Shown here piece after piece: positions 11,709-23,842 of a stretch of DNA of 64,000 bases. Source of the DNA: Chrysoporthe austroafricana (taxonomy: Eukaryota; Ascomycota; Sordariomycetes; Diaporthales; Cryphonectriaceae); the NCBI GenBank assembly GCA_001051155.2, contig JYIP02000003.1:1488001-1552000 (forward strand), given 5' to 3'. A program made the position numbers and the translations under genes. The notes below the pieces were generated by a model, which was not told the DNA's origin, did no database searches, and saw nothing but the letters and a program-made list of their open reading frames with translations. Each line of letters starts with the position of its first letter. Position 1 is the stretch's first letter.

Positions 11709-12285
11709 ACCGAAGAGGAGGCTATGCACTTCCGCAAAGCCCTGTTTAGCTACCCTGCTCGAAGTCCTCGCTCGCGCTGCCACTATGGACCTCCCTGGCT
11801 GGTATCTCGCTGCCGGCTCTCTCACCTAGACCGTATGAAATATGGTGACCGATAAGCCACCGGTTACAGGCATCGATGACTACGACCTGGTCTACTTTGA
11901 TGACTCGGACACATCAAGGCAGGAAGAAGACCGCATTATCTAAGAAGGGCTAATATCTTCGCGGATCTTCCCACGAGGGCAGAGACTCGCAATCAAGCCA
12001 GGGTACATTTGTGGTACCCGCAGAATTCCATGTCCGCAACATATGCCCATAGAGGGGGCTGTACTCACGTGGATGACTGGCACGGCATTGTTTGGTGTAC
12101 GGCTTCTACCTGATGGAGACTGGAAAGTGTTCGCGCCATGGGGATTTACTGACATCCTGAACCTGATTGTACGGCCAAATCCTGTCAGTGGGAACAAGAT
12201 GCTCTACGAGAAGAAGGTTGGGAGATAGCAGAGCATCTGGCAGCGGCTAACGGTGATACCATGGCTGGAAAGTTCAACAAGGACG
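11709..12285 (+). pseudogene. Decayed nucleotidyltransferase-like (DUF925-type) gene
   Basis: Translated pieces in changing frames match the order of a fungal DUF925/nucleotidyltransferase-like protein as I remember the family: LLEVLARAATMDLPGWYLAAG, GIDDYDLVYFDDSD, IFADLP, RNQARVHLWYP, GVRLLPDGDWKVFAP, DILNLIVRPNP and RLTVIPW. The frame is broken by stops at 11827-11829 (TAG), 11833-11835 (TGA) and 12226-12228 (TAG), and by frame changes near 11750, 11941 and 12025-12045. None of these lies in a plausible intron. The first two stops could be C-to-T or G-to-A changes from Gln and Trp codons, as RIP would give, but the indels point to general decay. It is described as a broken gene; expression is not expected to yield a working protein. 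Confidence 0.8.
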
Positions 12286-12552
12286 AGCGAGGTTAAAACA
12301 GACCCACCAAGTACATGAACAGGAAAATTGACTGTTGTATCAACGATACCAAATTGAGTGTGAATAGTAGATTTCAAGGTGATTTGATAATAGCTACACT
12401 TGCCCTATGACTTGTTTATCAGGCCTCCATCGAGATTAACCAGCACGAGCTCTTAGACCTTGCTGGCACACCCACACTATGTACTCAAAATTACAATTTT
12501 TGTCCAAATTTACAGGGAAGATGAATTCTATCATCTTATAACGAGTTGAACA

Positions 12553-14107
12553 TCACTTCTCGTTCGCATCTTGTGGACTCGTTTTTACTTTCGCTCGGTC
12601 ATCTTGCCTGAACCATAGAGACCAGCCAGATCCTCGTCCACCTAGCGAGGTTCGGATCTCTCGAAACTTGAAAAAGTCCAGCGACGGTTGAAGAAGCAAG
12701 CCAAAAGACAACGTCGAAGATGCACGGGGCGAGCAGGTTGAACAGGAGCTGACACTGCACCGGTCGATTGGTTCTCGCTTCGAAGTTGGTCTCGGGTCAG
12801 TCGAATTGTGCAGTCTGAACTTGTTTTGTAGTTTCTGGACTGGACAGTCAATGGACGCTGCACGTGAGTCTTGCTCTTCAAGATTTCTGTGACCGCACTC
12901 CGAAGTGTGGTGGCCAGAAGACTGCTTTTTGGTCGATGTTGGCGGTCTCTGAGCTTCTGCTTCATCTGCGAGAGAATTTCTCGTCTTTGGTTCGGGTGCA
13001 GGAGAAGCGGCCTTTCTCTTGTCCCCTGCACTCTTATTCTTGGTGTGTGATCGGCCCAAAGACGGAAGATGGCCAGATCTTCTTAGCCTCACCAGAAAGT
13101 AGAAACATAATGCGAATATCGCAACACCCGAGCTGCTGCCGACTGCGAGAAGTCAGTCGCTTATTCTATGAGATCTTCGCCCAGATAGGTGGGAATTTGG
13201 ACTTACCGACAATCCCAGCCATTTTGCCAGAGGACATTCCAGTCCCTGGAGCTGGCGATGAAGAACTAGGGATTGGAGCCGGTAGCGACGTTGATGAGCC
13301 GAGCTGTGCCGCGAGAGTTGCAGTTTGAAATCCCATTGATGGTGTCACCGAGGATGCAATCAGTACTGATGATGTTGGGCCAGCTACTAGAGGCGGCTGC
13401 ACTAGAGATGAAGTCTGAGCAGAGGCCGTGAGGGACGCAATGGAGGTCGATTGCTCAGTGGGTATGGGTGGCGGCGGCGAAACGTCGGTTGGTTGAGGCT
13501 GAGAGTCAGTTGTCGTCTGTGTGAGTGACGAAAATGATATTATCTCCGTAGTCGGCAGTGTCAGGTCCGAACTCGTAGATTTAGTCTCTGGCTGTGGTCG
13601 ACCGTTGTTGTCTTGTGAGCCTGACTTCGAATCTTGATCCGGCTTTTGGTTTTGATGCTGCGCATCATTTTGATTTTGTCCTTGTCCGTTGAACCGAGAT
13701 GGTCCCTGTCCTCGATCGGCGCCATTGAATTGGCCCTGCCCATCATTCTGGTTCTGATCCTGGTTCTGACTGTCTTTGTCCTGGCCCCGAAATTGACTGT
13801 TCCCCTTCTGAGGCGACTGTTGGCTCGAGCCGGAGCTCTGTCCGTGGTTTTGATTCTGACCTTGCTTCGAGCCTTGGCTAAACCATCCATTTTGCCCGTT
13901 GTTCTCGTTGTTCTGATCGTTTCTATCACCTTCTATGATGTTAGGTGAAGGACCTTTCGGTGGGCTTGATCGGGGTGGTCCGCTCTGTACATCGAAGGCC
14001 GCTTCGTCAGGCCTTTCGAAGGGCTGCTCGTTTCGTCGTATTGAAATCGCTGTGGTCTGACCCTTCCACGACTTCTTCACTGTATTCCATCGCAGCACTC
14101 CCATAAC
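12553..14107 (-). CDS. Gln/Asn-rich single-pass membrane protein, unknown function
   Basis: Two exons (13207-14107 and 12553-13142) joined by a 64-nt GT-AG intron (13143-13206) give about 496 residues. The first exon is dominated by a low-complexity tract rich in Gln, Asn and Gly (repeated QNQN and GQ units, about residues 65-175), followed by a Ser/Thr/Pro-rich segment. The intron interrupts the lead-in to a hydrophobic segment (GVAIFALCFYFLV) followed by basic residues, which I read as one transmembrane helix with a cytoplasmic Ser/Arg-rich tail. This layout resembles fungal cell-surface sensors, but no extracellular domain is recognised. The ATG at 14107 is the first in frame; the frame stays open about 95 nt further, so an upstream signal-peptide exon may be missing. 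Confidence 0.65.
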
Positions 14108-17100
14108 TTCTGATGTCGTCCTTGCGGCACTATTCAAAGTCGGGGCGAGAGCCAGTCTGCACAGCACAATGGACTTGAGAGACAAGAGGCGGGCAGGGCT
14201 CTAAACAAAATCGATGATTCATTCCGCGTCTAGAAGAAAACCCATTCGACTGCTGTGTAATGGAAGCCCGTCTCTAAATGCTAGGCGATTAAACGATATT
14301 GTTCAGGCGCACGTCAAAATGAAGAGTGAGAGGCAACACAGAAGGTCCTACGAGCCACTTCGTATTCGTGCCCAGTAGTAATACATCATCCCTGCAGGAA
14401 TCCTCCGCAACTTTCAGATGATGCTGAACATTTCTAGGAGCGCATTCAAGGTATGTCCTGTGGCTCTGCCTGTATGGCCTACACTGGTAACATGCTTCGC
14501 TTAGCCAGCATTGCCCGGTCATTCAGCGTCAAGAACATGGGCTGAAGCCCGAACGCACGTCGATGGATCGCCCTGAAGACGTAGCAAAACCCGTTTTGTG
14601 CGTTGGCAGGCTAGCCATACGCGGACAAAATGAATGTGGCCAGTGGTGGCAGTGGCTTTTGTACGTTTCGTTCGGAGGATCAAACACTAGTACCGGCGAA
14701 TAGCTTGCGATGATAGGCCAGCTTAGCACAGTCGGGGTTTAAGATCAATTAAGCTTCGGCTTGGGGCAAAATCAGGCCAAACGCACGATATCAGTTGAAA
14801 CGAAACCACCTAATGTCCGAGCACGGATGTGCAGCAACTATAGTTCCGAGCGGCGCAATTTTCCATGAATAATCGTGATTATTAAATGTCTCGATTCATG
14901 GAGCGCAAGGGTTGTTAAGCTATGATCTCGTTCCTAATTAATTAATACCGCAAATCCGCAAAGACCACTGACAGTCCACCCCTTTTTCGAAGACCAATAC
15001 GAATAACACTAGAAGTAGAACACCACCTGTACAGAACTACATTGACGATATATATGAGCGCCTATGAGCCTGCCAGGCATATTTCGCATATCGGATGATG
15101 TTAGCCGCCAGTGAGATAACGTTGCGGCTCTTAAGAGTGTGACCGACCCCGGCTGACTGAGAATGAAGTGCGTTTTATATAGTGGTGCTACGGAGGGTAA
15201 GTTCACATGAATGTTCAGCAGAATCAACTTCCAGGATGGCTTGAGCACTTATTTGCTGGTTTATCTGAGATCTTGACATGTTACAGGAGTCGGACTAACA
15301 TGTTGAAAATGTCAGATGAACCAACAATCCAATTTGCCATCTCCTATCCGCTAGATAGAGTCAAACTAGTGAAGCAGTCTAATATCTGCAGCGAGAAGAC
15401 GAGAAACTACTTAGTTATCTATTGTACCAGCCTTGGCAGTGGATCTTACTTTTCATCTCAGCTTCATGACTCCAATCAGATGAATATCCAGGGTTTCAAG
15501 CTTCGGAGTTGTTCGAGCGGGCATAATTGCTCCTCTGATCCGACCTTGAGACATCATAGAACTCAAACCAACATGGAAGTGAGAATAAATATCTTGTATA
15601 TGCTTAGCTCCAAGTAGCATGATGTAAATGGTGAGCATATTTTCCTGAGACTTCACGCATACACAGCCATCCCCAACATGTATCCAAATTGGGCAAGGCA
15701 GACATGGCGAATCCATGGGGCAATATCGTCACAGTTCTTCGACAAATATGGGACACCATGTTTGTGAGTTTTGTATATACTTAAGAATATATAAATATAT
15801 ACACAGGGGCGGAAAATGGACCTAAACAGCACTCAGAACCTCAGAACCCGCGACGTCGGGGCTCAAATGATGTATAAACCCTCAAAGTTTGTAAGCATGT
15901 CTCATTTTACTTAAGCTTGACCTCAAAGTCACATTCCTATTGCTCTGCGGTATTTTTCACCTTGCATAAAAGCCAGGATGTCTGAGACTGGCAAGGCATA
16001 TATTTGAATTCATCCCTTGCTCGCTAGTCGTTGGATACCCTGACACGGGCCTGATAGCTATGAAGCCTCTCACCTTGCCGATTCGATCTAATAGCAAGGA
16101 CCGCGCCACATTGGAATGAGTACGTAGATATTAGTTCTACCTGTAGTTACAGAGCACCGTTCTCGGGAGGCATGGAGTTGCAAGACTGAAGGCACAGACT
16201 CAAAGCTTGCTGGTTTATGTAGTGATAAGATACATCTGCTATCTCGCCGCAATCTTAGCTGAGGAGTAGGATCGCCTGGAAAGAACGCATCTCTTGTGCG
16301 GTCGTCTCATTAGAAAGTCGGTCCATACCGCTGAGATGTTTCCTTCATGACAGTGTGTTCTATACGCCATCGCCTGGTTCATAAACATGGCCTGAGGGAA
16401 AGCTATTTGACATGCACGAGAAGTAATACTTGACAACCCTCTTGGAGCTTAAGAGCGAGTTAAATATCGGTTGGTGGAAGCCCGAGCTCACCCATATGGA
16501 GAGATTTACGTTTTACCGGCAGCTTTATCCCTCCCTGCATGTTCAGTACACCGCTCGCGGCTCTGTATCACGATGTGCGACATCAGTACGGCAGGTCTTC
16601 GGCCTCATAGATCCTTGGGTATGTCACTGTAGTATGATGCTGAACTCACTCCTCATGGTCGTTGCATCATTCTTCTATCCACTGGTTGGCGCCTTAATTC
16701 GTCTAAATGTCATATAGTTTTTCTCCGCGGCGTTGAGTCTAGTCGTGGAGCTATACCTATCAATGCTGAAGTCCGGAAAAGGTTGATAGAAGCAAAATAG
16801 TGCTTGGCGCCATCACCCAGCTGAAAGCTGTCTAACGTCACACGACAAAGATGGAGTTTGCTAACCGTGAATAGAACCAGCAACACTGACAACGAGCGGA
16901 CACCCTTGCTGAAGACTAATGATCGTTACATGCGCCGGTACGACGTTTCCGTCAAGAACCTCATGGTATGAACTGATTTCCCACTCCTGGCTGCCAGAAG
17001 ATAGCCATTTTTGCAACGAGGTCTTGAACCATGATGCTGGAGAGCACCCAGAATGAGCTCAGAAGTCACGAAATACCTTCATCCACCTACCGCTGTGCTT

Positions 17101-17543
17101 TCGTTTCACTACGTCTTCCGTCGTGAGGGCGGTGAGAGGCACCTGGTTAGCTGGTTAGATAGCCGAGGCGGTGGGCAATCCAGCCGCAAGTAACGTTGAT
17201 TGCGTTCCAGAAGGCCAGGGAATACGAGGGCTTGGCAACCCGTATCCCATTCACAGCTGGCCGCCGTCGACGTCACTACTACCGATCCCGACGGGATGTT
17301 TTAGCGGGCCGTTCTTGGCCCATTCTGGTCAGCTCTAAAGGGTGGTATCTGCTGATCCGGACTGCAATGGTAAAGTGTCACTGTGTCTTGCAGCTGCCAT
17401 GTGGCGATCCGCCAGGGCGAGAGGAGAGTACACGTTGAACGATAAAAGTCGTCACGATGCCCCTTCCGTGGACCTTGACACAGCCGGCTCACACCCATCC
17501 ATCCAGCTGAACATCTTCACCGTATCGTTATCTCACTCACAAT
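14108..17543. other. Gene-poor region
   Basis: About 3.4 kb with no gene I can support. Open frames are short, overlap on both strands and lack family motifs. There are AT-rich patches, including one around 15773-15804. No inverted terminal repeats, long direct repeats or transposase/reverse transcriptase fragments were recognised. Confidence 0.5.
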
Positions 17544-18198
17544 ATGCATCCACTCTACGCAACTTTCATGTCGCTCTGCCCATGTTACGTTTTGGGCCGA
17601 TCCATATCAACGCTCTCTGAGCGCGACTCGTCGCCAACCTGCTCAGAGGCCTCCACGCACGAATTTGAGTGGTCGGTCGAGGACTTCGACTTCCACGCCT
17701 CGTACATCTTCAGCACCCCGGCACACCAGAACTCCTGGGGGTACATCAGCTTCAACCTCTCCAACCCTGCCGTGCCGGATACCATCGCATCGTGCAGCGC
17801 GGAAAGTGACCAGCTGGAGGACTTCTTCTACGGGACTGTCTGGTATGACTGCACGACGACAACAGGGGGGTCAAATTACCCGGCACCGGCCACGTTCACG
17901 TTCAACAGACCATCCGGAGAGCTGGACGTCAACCAGACATGGGTCTGCGATGATCAGGACCCAGAGTACCCGTAAGCCTGCCTCCTTCTGATCGCTCTTG
18001 GCTGAGCATGATACTGAATGAAGAGCCCCCAGAACCACATTCTCGGCCTATGGCAGAGTCAATTTGACGCTCGACTGCACCGAAACAACATGGCAGAACG
18101 ACAATTGGACGATCGGCCAGATCTACTCGGACAGGGAAGTCAAGTGCGCACCAGTCACGCTTGACCTGGAACCTTATGAGATGACCGGTGTAGCCTAG
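17544..18198 (+). CDS. Small secreted cysteine-containing protein, effector-like candidate
   Basis: Two exons (17544-17971, 18033-18198) across a 61-nt GT-AG intron give 197 residues. The N-terminus has a short hydrophobic stretch that may be a signal peptide, though it is not a strong one. The mature part contains six cysteines, which could form three disulfides, and a pattern rich in aromatic and Asn/Thr residues (FDFHASYIFSTPAHQNSWGY, SFNLSNPA, DFFYGTVWYDC, TFNRPSG). It resembles a family of small secreted fungal proteins often labelled AA1-like (after Alt a 1); this is from memory and only moderately certain. The function is unknown. The gene sits beside a gene-poor region, a common setting for lineage-specific secreted proteins. 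Confidence 0.78.
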
Positions 18199-18965
18199 AA
18201 GTCATAATTACTTGTATTAGCTGGTAGTGAATCTCAAATCACATTTGAGAAATTTCATGAGACAGGCCATAGAATTACTATGTTCAAAGTCGTATAGACC
18301 TACTTAGAAGTTTTGGCGCACATAGTGAACATTGAAGAGCTTAATAAACAAGTGTGGTAGCTTGTCAGATCATGGACAAGCTGCTGGAGATCCGGTCACC
18401 GCTTCGTCACCTGCAGCATAGCTCATGTGACATGTTGAACTGTGGAGTTCTGGTGTATTACCTCCTGTCTGTCTAGACATGACCAATCAAGTAAGGTCTC
18501 TTGTTCTCAGCCACTGAACCCAGAGCTAAATGCATTGTTGCTTGTGCCAGGATCCCCGAGAATAGAGTTAGAAATGGACCCTGCATTGAAATTGAACGCC
18601 GCGGACACCCTCGACCGAGACCACATCACAATGTCCCTATCAATGACACTAGAGCACTCTGTCCTGGCACTCTGTCCTGGCGAAACCTCATTTTTGCCTC
18701 CTACCACGAACCCACCCAGCCAGTGGATCCCCAAAGCCAGCCATTGATTGAACACCGAATCCCCAAAACGCCGTATTGTGATTGAACGTCCTCGCACCGA
18801 ATCTTTTATGACGCCTCCATTTACACCCAGGGTATGAGCCTTTCCCAGTGACGCTTGTGGATGGGCTTATCCCATCCCTTAGCTATCGTCGCCTTCTAGA
18901 GTATACAAGTCGAATGTTCGAAGAAAAGTCCTTGTGGCAGTCTGGCGGCTAACAGGAGAGCCATC
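18199..18965. other. Intergenic region between convergent genes
   Basis: No supported gene. It holds a 13-bp tandem duplication (18655-18680) and a roughly 94-codon open frame (18501-18785) with no recognised family. Confidence 0.5.
18655..18680. repeat. 13-bp tandem duplication
   Basis: CACTCTGTCCTGG occurs twice head to tail with no mismatch, consistent with a small slippage or repair duplication. Confidence 0.7.
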
Positions 18966-21900
18966 TCATCCATTAACTCCCCCCTCGAAACCCTGACTCT
19001 GCATGCTTGCCCTTCGTAAGTCAAGCATCATCTTTTCAACTAGATCCTCGCTATCCGTTGATCTTTCAGGAAATTCTCTGACAGCCACACGGTTGGCAGC
19101 AAGCTCTGAAGGAGTTGTTGCTTGAGACTCGGATGGCCTCCGCTGCTCTTGTTTGATGCATAGATCTGGCTGTGAGGGAGTACGGAGTCGAGGAATTTGG
19201 CTCAAGCTAGAGCGCGGGGTATGGCTGCGACTACGAGGCACTCGGTATGGTGACTCCTTTGCGTCGGATATCCTGCGCAGCTGCTGTTTCAGTTGCTGAG
19301 CCGGGGATTCATGTGTCTCCGAATCTACGTCCATCGGACCGGACCCGGAAGAGGGCTGTACTGCTTGTTGAAATGCAGTGTTGAGAAATGTAGGTTGTTG
19401 TGACGGAATGCCCGCTGGTGAGATGGGAGGCATGGATGCCATGGACTGACTTCCAGTGAACGGGGAACCTTGCAGAGTTGCTACGCCATTCTGTGCACCG
19501 TTTGGCGAGCCCGATGCGCCTTGTCCAGCTTGGCTCGGATTGTACGTCATCTGTGATGATGAGCCGGCCTGCGTTCTCATTGCAGGGTGAGATGGAGTTG
19601 TAGAGACTGACGATGTGCGCTGATGGCCCGGACCTCGGGCCGGATATGGTGGCGGCGACATAGCCGAAGCATGCGAGGAAGTCGGGGAAACCGCGCCATT
19701 GTGGGGTGACGCATTCGACGAGACAGAGTTTGAATATGGGTGCTGGTGCGGTGGCGGCCTCGTCAAGCCTTGCAGGCCTCCACCCAGGTTGAAACTCAAT
19801 CGCCGGTTGGTGCTAAAAGGGACGGAGTCCGGTTTCTTCATTAAGTGTTTCCGTAGATCGCCTTCGTAGCCATTCGTGAAACCACCCCACAGTGCATATG
19901 GCGTCCTGTATCGCGAAGTGTCCCTGGGCAACATTGCGTTAGAAGTGAAGCTTATGGAAAGATGAGTGGGCCAGACTGCTCACCTATTATGATAAGACTG
20001 GAAAAAACGGAATTTTTGCCAAGCATGCTGGGGAGTAGCTTGCGATGCAGCTTGTGGGGTTGGGCGTGTCGTGTATGACTGTCCTGGCAACGGTTGCTCG
20101 GCAGAGAAAGACTGTTGTTGGGCCGGAACGCTCTGGTAATTCGATGGAGCCTGTGGCCGTGATAGGGGAGTAGTCGATGGGACATAGTGCCGTGGAGACG
20201 CATTCGCCTGAGTTGTGGACAGCCAGGCCGGCTGGGTAGAAGGAGCGCCTGGCGTGAAGTGCGGGTTGGCGAAATATGTAGCCTGCTGGGTCTGCTGCGG
20301 CTGTGGACTGTTCGCCATCGGCATGAATCGATTCGTGGAAAAAACGGCTGGGTCGCTGAACCGAGGGTCGGTTCCAAATGATAATGGTGGGACGCCGCTA
20401 GAGCTGACATTGTTCAGTCCGAATCTTGGAGCACTGAACGGAGTGATGAGCGACATGTCGACGGGCTTCCTTGGCTTGTAGACGTAAGGCTTCTCCGGCT
20501 TTGCGGTGGCCGGGGTTTTCGTCTGCGCTGGATGGGGGGCGCGATGCTGGGGTCGAGGAGGAGGTGGTGGTTTGGGAATGCTGTCCAGGAAGTTACTCTT
20601 CAGGTTGTGTTGTGGCTTGCGCGGATCCTCGGTGTACTGTGCCTTGGCTTCGGTGGAAGTCTTTCCGAGGTAGTGCCAAATCTGATTGTCCTTGGACAAG
20701 TCCAGCTTGGACTGAGCACTGTTCTTGCATTCGGCTGACCCGCATGTGTTGAACTCCGCCCACGAGTAGTCCTTGCCAGGTGCCAGGCCTTCGACGAACA
20801 TATCGCCAGCTCTCGGGGGCTCATCGGTAGACCGCTTAGCGTTGATCTCCTCCTGGGCCTTCCTGGAAGATGGCATTGGCAATGCGTTTGGCGAGGCCTT
20901 GGGCAGATGATAATCAGCAGGATCGGGAAGAAGCAGCCATTTCCACTCCACCTCGATGCGTGAGCTGCGCGTAGTTAGCATAACCCTCTTCTCGTTCCTA
21001 GGGGCGGCATGCAGATCGTACCCATTCGGGATGACATCCAAGAGCACCGTTTGCTCATCGTGGCGATTCTCTACGACGACACCGGCAAATATGTCCTTTC
21101 GAACAAATTGCATCTGGCAAATCTCGCCCGCCTTGAGAGCCGCTGCAGCCTTCTTGATACGTGCATTGTCCTCAAGCGCATCGCCGTCCAAGTGTTTGTC
21201 ACGCTTGATCCGATGGAAGCGACAGCTGAACTCGAAAGCTTGCTCCTTGTACTCAGTCCCATCCTTGTCAAAGACAGGCACATCGCCCTCCTCAACAAAG
21301 ACACCAGCTGCAGCAGCGCATGTGGCATGGTATGAGCGAGGGCACTTCTTCTGCGAGCACTGAAAGCAGGCACCCCGCTTCGACCTGCAGAAGAGACACT
21401 TGAGCTCCAAGCGCGCCTTCTCGATGCTTGACACATTGAAAATAACTTCCTCGCCGTTGACGGCCTCAACGTACGTTTCAGGGAGGTAGAGGGCACAGAG
21501 ACGATGTGCTTTTCGACCATCGTCCGTAGCAAGTATCTCGAACCCAGGTATGTCGTTGGGACATAGACAGCAAGGCGGCTCGACAAAGGCCTTAACCCGC
21601 AGCCGAAGCTTCTTAGTCTTTTCCTTCTTGTCCTTGCTGATCCTCGCACGCTTTCGTTTCTGGACCCCAGCCTTGATGTGAACTGCATGACTCGAAGGAG
21701 GTGATGGCAGACCAGTCTCCTCATCATCATCTTCCTCCTCGTCCTCGTCTTCGTCGTCTTCATCGTCGGAGTCCCAGTACTCCGGTGTTGGCTCACCGCG
21801 CAACTTCCTCTCGATCTCGTAGACATCAACCCAGACGCTGTCCTGAGCCTGTGCGCATTCACACTTCTTCGCAATCTTACCCATGGGCAGCCATGAGTCT

Positions 21901-23760
21901 AGGGCGAAATTGACGGCTTCGGCGCAGTTGTATCCCAGGTTGTAACCAGAGTGATAGCCATACGGATAAGTGACCACGAACTCTCCGGGATACGACAGAC
22001 ACTTGTTCACCTTGATGTTGTAGTGTTGGAGGAGGTGCGAGGGAGAGATGAGGAAAGCCTTGTGGCGTAGAAACTGATCGCAAGCTTTGGCCTCAGTGGG
22101 CCAGATGCTTTTCATGGCAGCCTCGAACCGACGGGCATCGGCTTGCGATATGCTGTACCACTGCTTAGGGGCGCCGAAATGGAGGTAGTTGATACTGTAA
22201 AGATCAACGTCCTCCAAATGCCATGCGAACGTGGCCTTCCACATGCCCAGGTAGAGATAGGCCGTGTTGACGCCAGGAACCTTCGTACCAAGCACATCCA
22301 GAAGGTTGGGTAGCTTGTTCAGATTCCACAACTCGGTGTCTTCATGAAACAGGGTGCCCATGAGGTCGGCACCATAGAGCGGAGTGGCGTAGGTCAGGGT
22401 CTTCCAGTAGGTGCGCTCTAGCTCTTCGCAACGCTCGGGGGTATAGTCGGAGATGTCCATGTTGTAGTCGAAGTTCCTGAAGGCCTCCTCGTCAATCATG
22501 GCTGAGCCCTCGCGCCTGCTGTACTTGCGACGGGCGGATGTAGACTGGACCTTGGGCTTGGCCTGTCTGCTAAATACCATCCGTCTCGGAGCCTCATCCT
22601 CGCAGTCCTCCTCCTCCTTGATACCAGGATCCTGCTCGATGGAGTCAACGACGCCGTCGCCCTTGTCATCCTCGGTAGCGTTGGGGGACTCAGGAGTCAT
22701 GGGTCGGTCTTCGGCATCCGTGTCCTCGTCCTTCGCAGTCTTCTTGGGCTTCCCACGCGCACCGCTTCGACCAGCTCGGCCTCGTCTGGCCCGACTGCTG
22801 CGTCGGGTAGGCGCACCCGCGGCAGAAGGGGTACTAGATTTATTTGCGGGGGGAGCGGCTCGGGTCCGCGTTGCTGGCTTGGGCTTGTCGGCATTGGCGC
22901 GACGCTCACCGCGTCTGGCAGGAGGTTGGTGCTCGCTCTGGTCGCACAACTGTCTCCACTGAGGCACGTTGTATGATCGCTGGTGGAGGATGTTGACCTG
23001 ACGATAGGTTCCGTTGGAGCCCATGATGTCTTGCTTGATGGGCTCACGGACTCGGACTTGTTTGACGAGGTCGTCGAGGGGGGGCAGAGAATCCTTCCAT
23101 TCCTGGGGAGGGATGATCTTGATTATGCCTGACTTCATGCCGTACGAATCAACTGCCGCCATCTGTGAAGACCTAGGTCAGCGTGCGACTTTGATGCACT
23201 ATTGCCTCACCCGCCTGCCTAGAGCAACGTACAAACTTCTTGAAGTCCTTGAACTGGTGCATAGTGGGCCTGAAGACAGGAACGGTGCCTGACCAGTGGT
23301 CTGGGAGGACTTCACCGATATCCTCATCTTGTTCGGGTGTTGGGACCTGCTCCGGCGCAGCCTCATTGCCAGCGGTGACGGCAGCGGCAGCAGGTGCCTG
23401 GGCGGGGTCGGGGTCTGTTGCCGACGCCGTCGGCGCCGAGGGTGAATAGAGCCTGATGTCGTCGGCATTGGCAATCGCCTCATCGAAGTCGCTCAGTTCT
23501 GAATCGGTACAGCCGTCGACGTTGTTGGAATCGGGTGGCGAGTGCAGGCCAGTAGGCTTGGAGAGGGAGGAGGTGGTGGCGGCATTGGGGTCGTGGTCCG
23601 GGTCAGCGCCGGGGCCGGGCGGTGGGGGGTGGGCGACGGCAATTGAAGAGGAGTCGACCAAGTCGTCTTGACTGCGAGGCTGAACATGGTCGTGGTCGTG
23701 GTCGTGGTCGTGGCTGTGACGTTGGCCCGGCGCCGCAGCGCCGGTCGGGTCGGTCGACAT
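18966..23760 (-). CDS. kdmA: KDM4/JMJD2-type histone demethylase (JmjN-JmjC-ePHD)
   Basis: Three exons (23233-23760, 19984-23162, 18966-19923) give about 1554 residues. JmjN (PVFRPTMHQFKDFKKF then GMKSGIIKIIPPQEW) is split by the first intron, at about residues 160-200. The JmjC domain carries the Fe(II) ligands His491 and Glu493 (WHLEDVDLYSINYLHFG) and His580 (HSGYNLGYNCAEAVNFA), followed by a CxC pair (KKCEC) that fits the JMJD2 zinc site. An extended PHD finger spans about 706-830 with many Cys/His. The C-terminal third is Pro/Gln/Ser-rich and probably disordered. The family removes methyl groups from histone H3 Lys9/Lys36 using 2-oxoglutarate and Fe(II) in the nucleus. The symbol is proposed by similarity to the Aspergillus KDM4-type gene and is not proven orthology. 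The N-terminus has a His-Asp repeat. Confidence 0.93.
23688..23713 (-). repeat. Hexanucleotide repeat coding a His-Asp tract
   Basis: A (GTGGTC)n-like array on the plus strand encodes alternating His and Asp near residues 16-26 of the demethylase. It is a simple coding microsatellite that may vary in length. Confidence 0.8.
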
Positions 23761-23811
23761 GTCGGAGGACGGTGGCCTACATGCGAACGGCGCCGTCAAG
23801 GGGCGCAAGTC

Positions 23812-23842
23812 GACCTGACCTGACCTGGCCTGACCTGACCTG
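23812..23842. repeat. CCTGA pentanucleotide microsatellite
   Basis: About six units of CCTGA, one of them interrupted, lie 50-80 nt upstream of the demethylase start, probably in its 5' leader. Confidence 0.8.

Noticed and set aside
14108..17543. Possible degraded transposon in the gene-poor region
   Set aside because: AT-rich patches are present, but no terminal repeats, target duplications or transposase/reverse transcriptase fragments were recognised.
8894..18198. Secondary-metabolite cluster around the CoA-transferase, dehydrogenase and small secreted protein
   Set aside because: No polyketide, peptide or terpene synthase and no cluster regulator lie nearby; the genes are separated by long gaps and a pseudogene.
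22498..22962. Antisense open frame opposite the demethylase gene
   Set aside because: A shadow of the coding strand with Ala/Arg-rich composition; no independent support.
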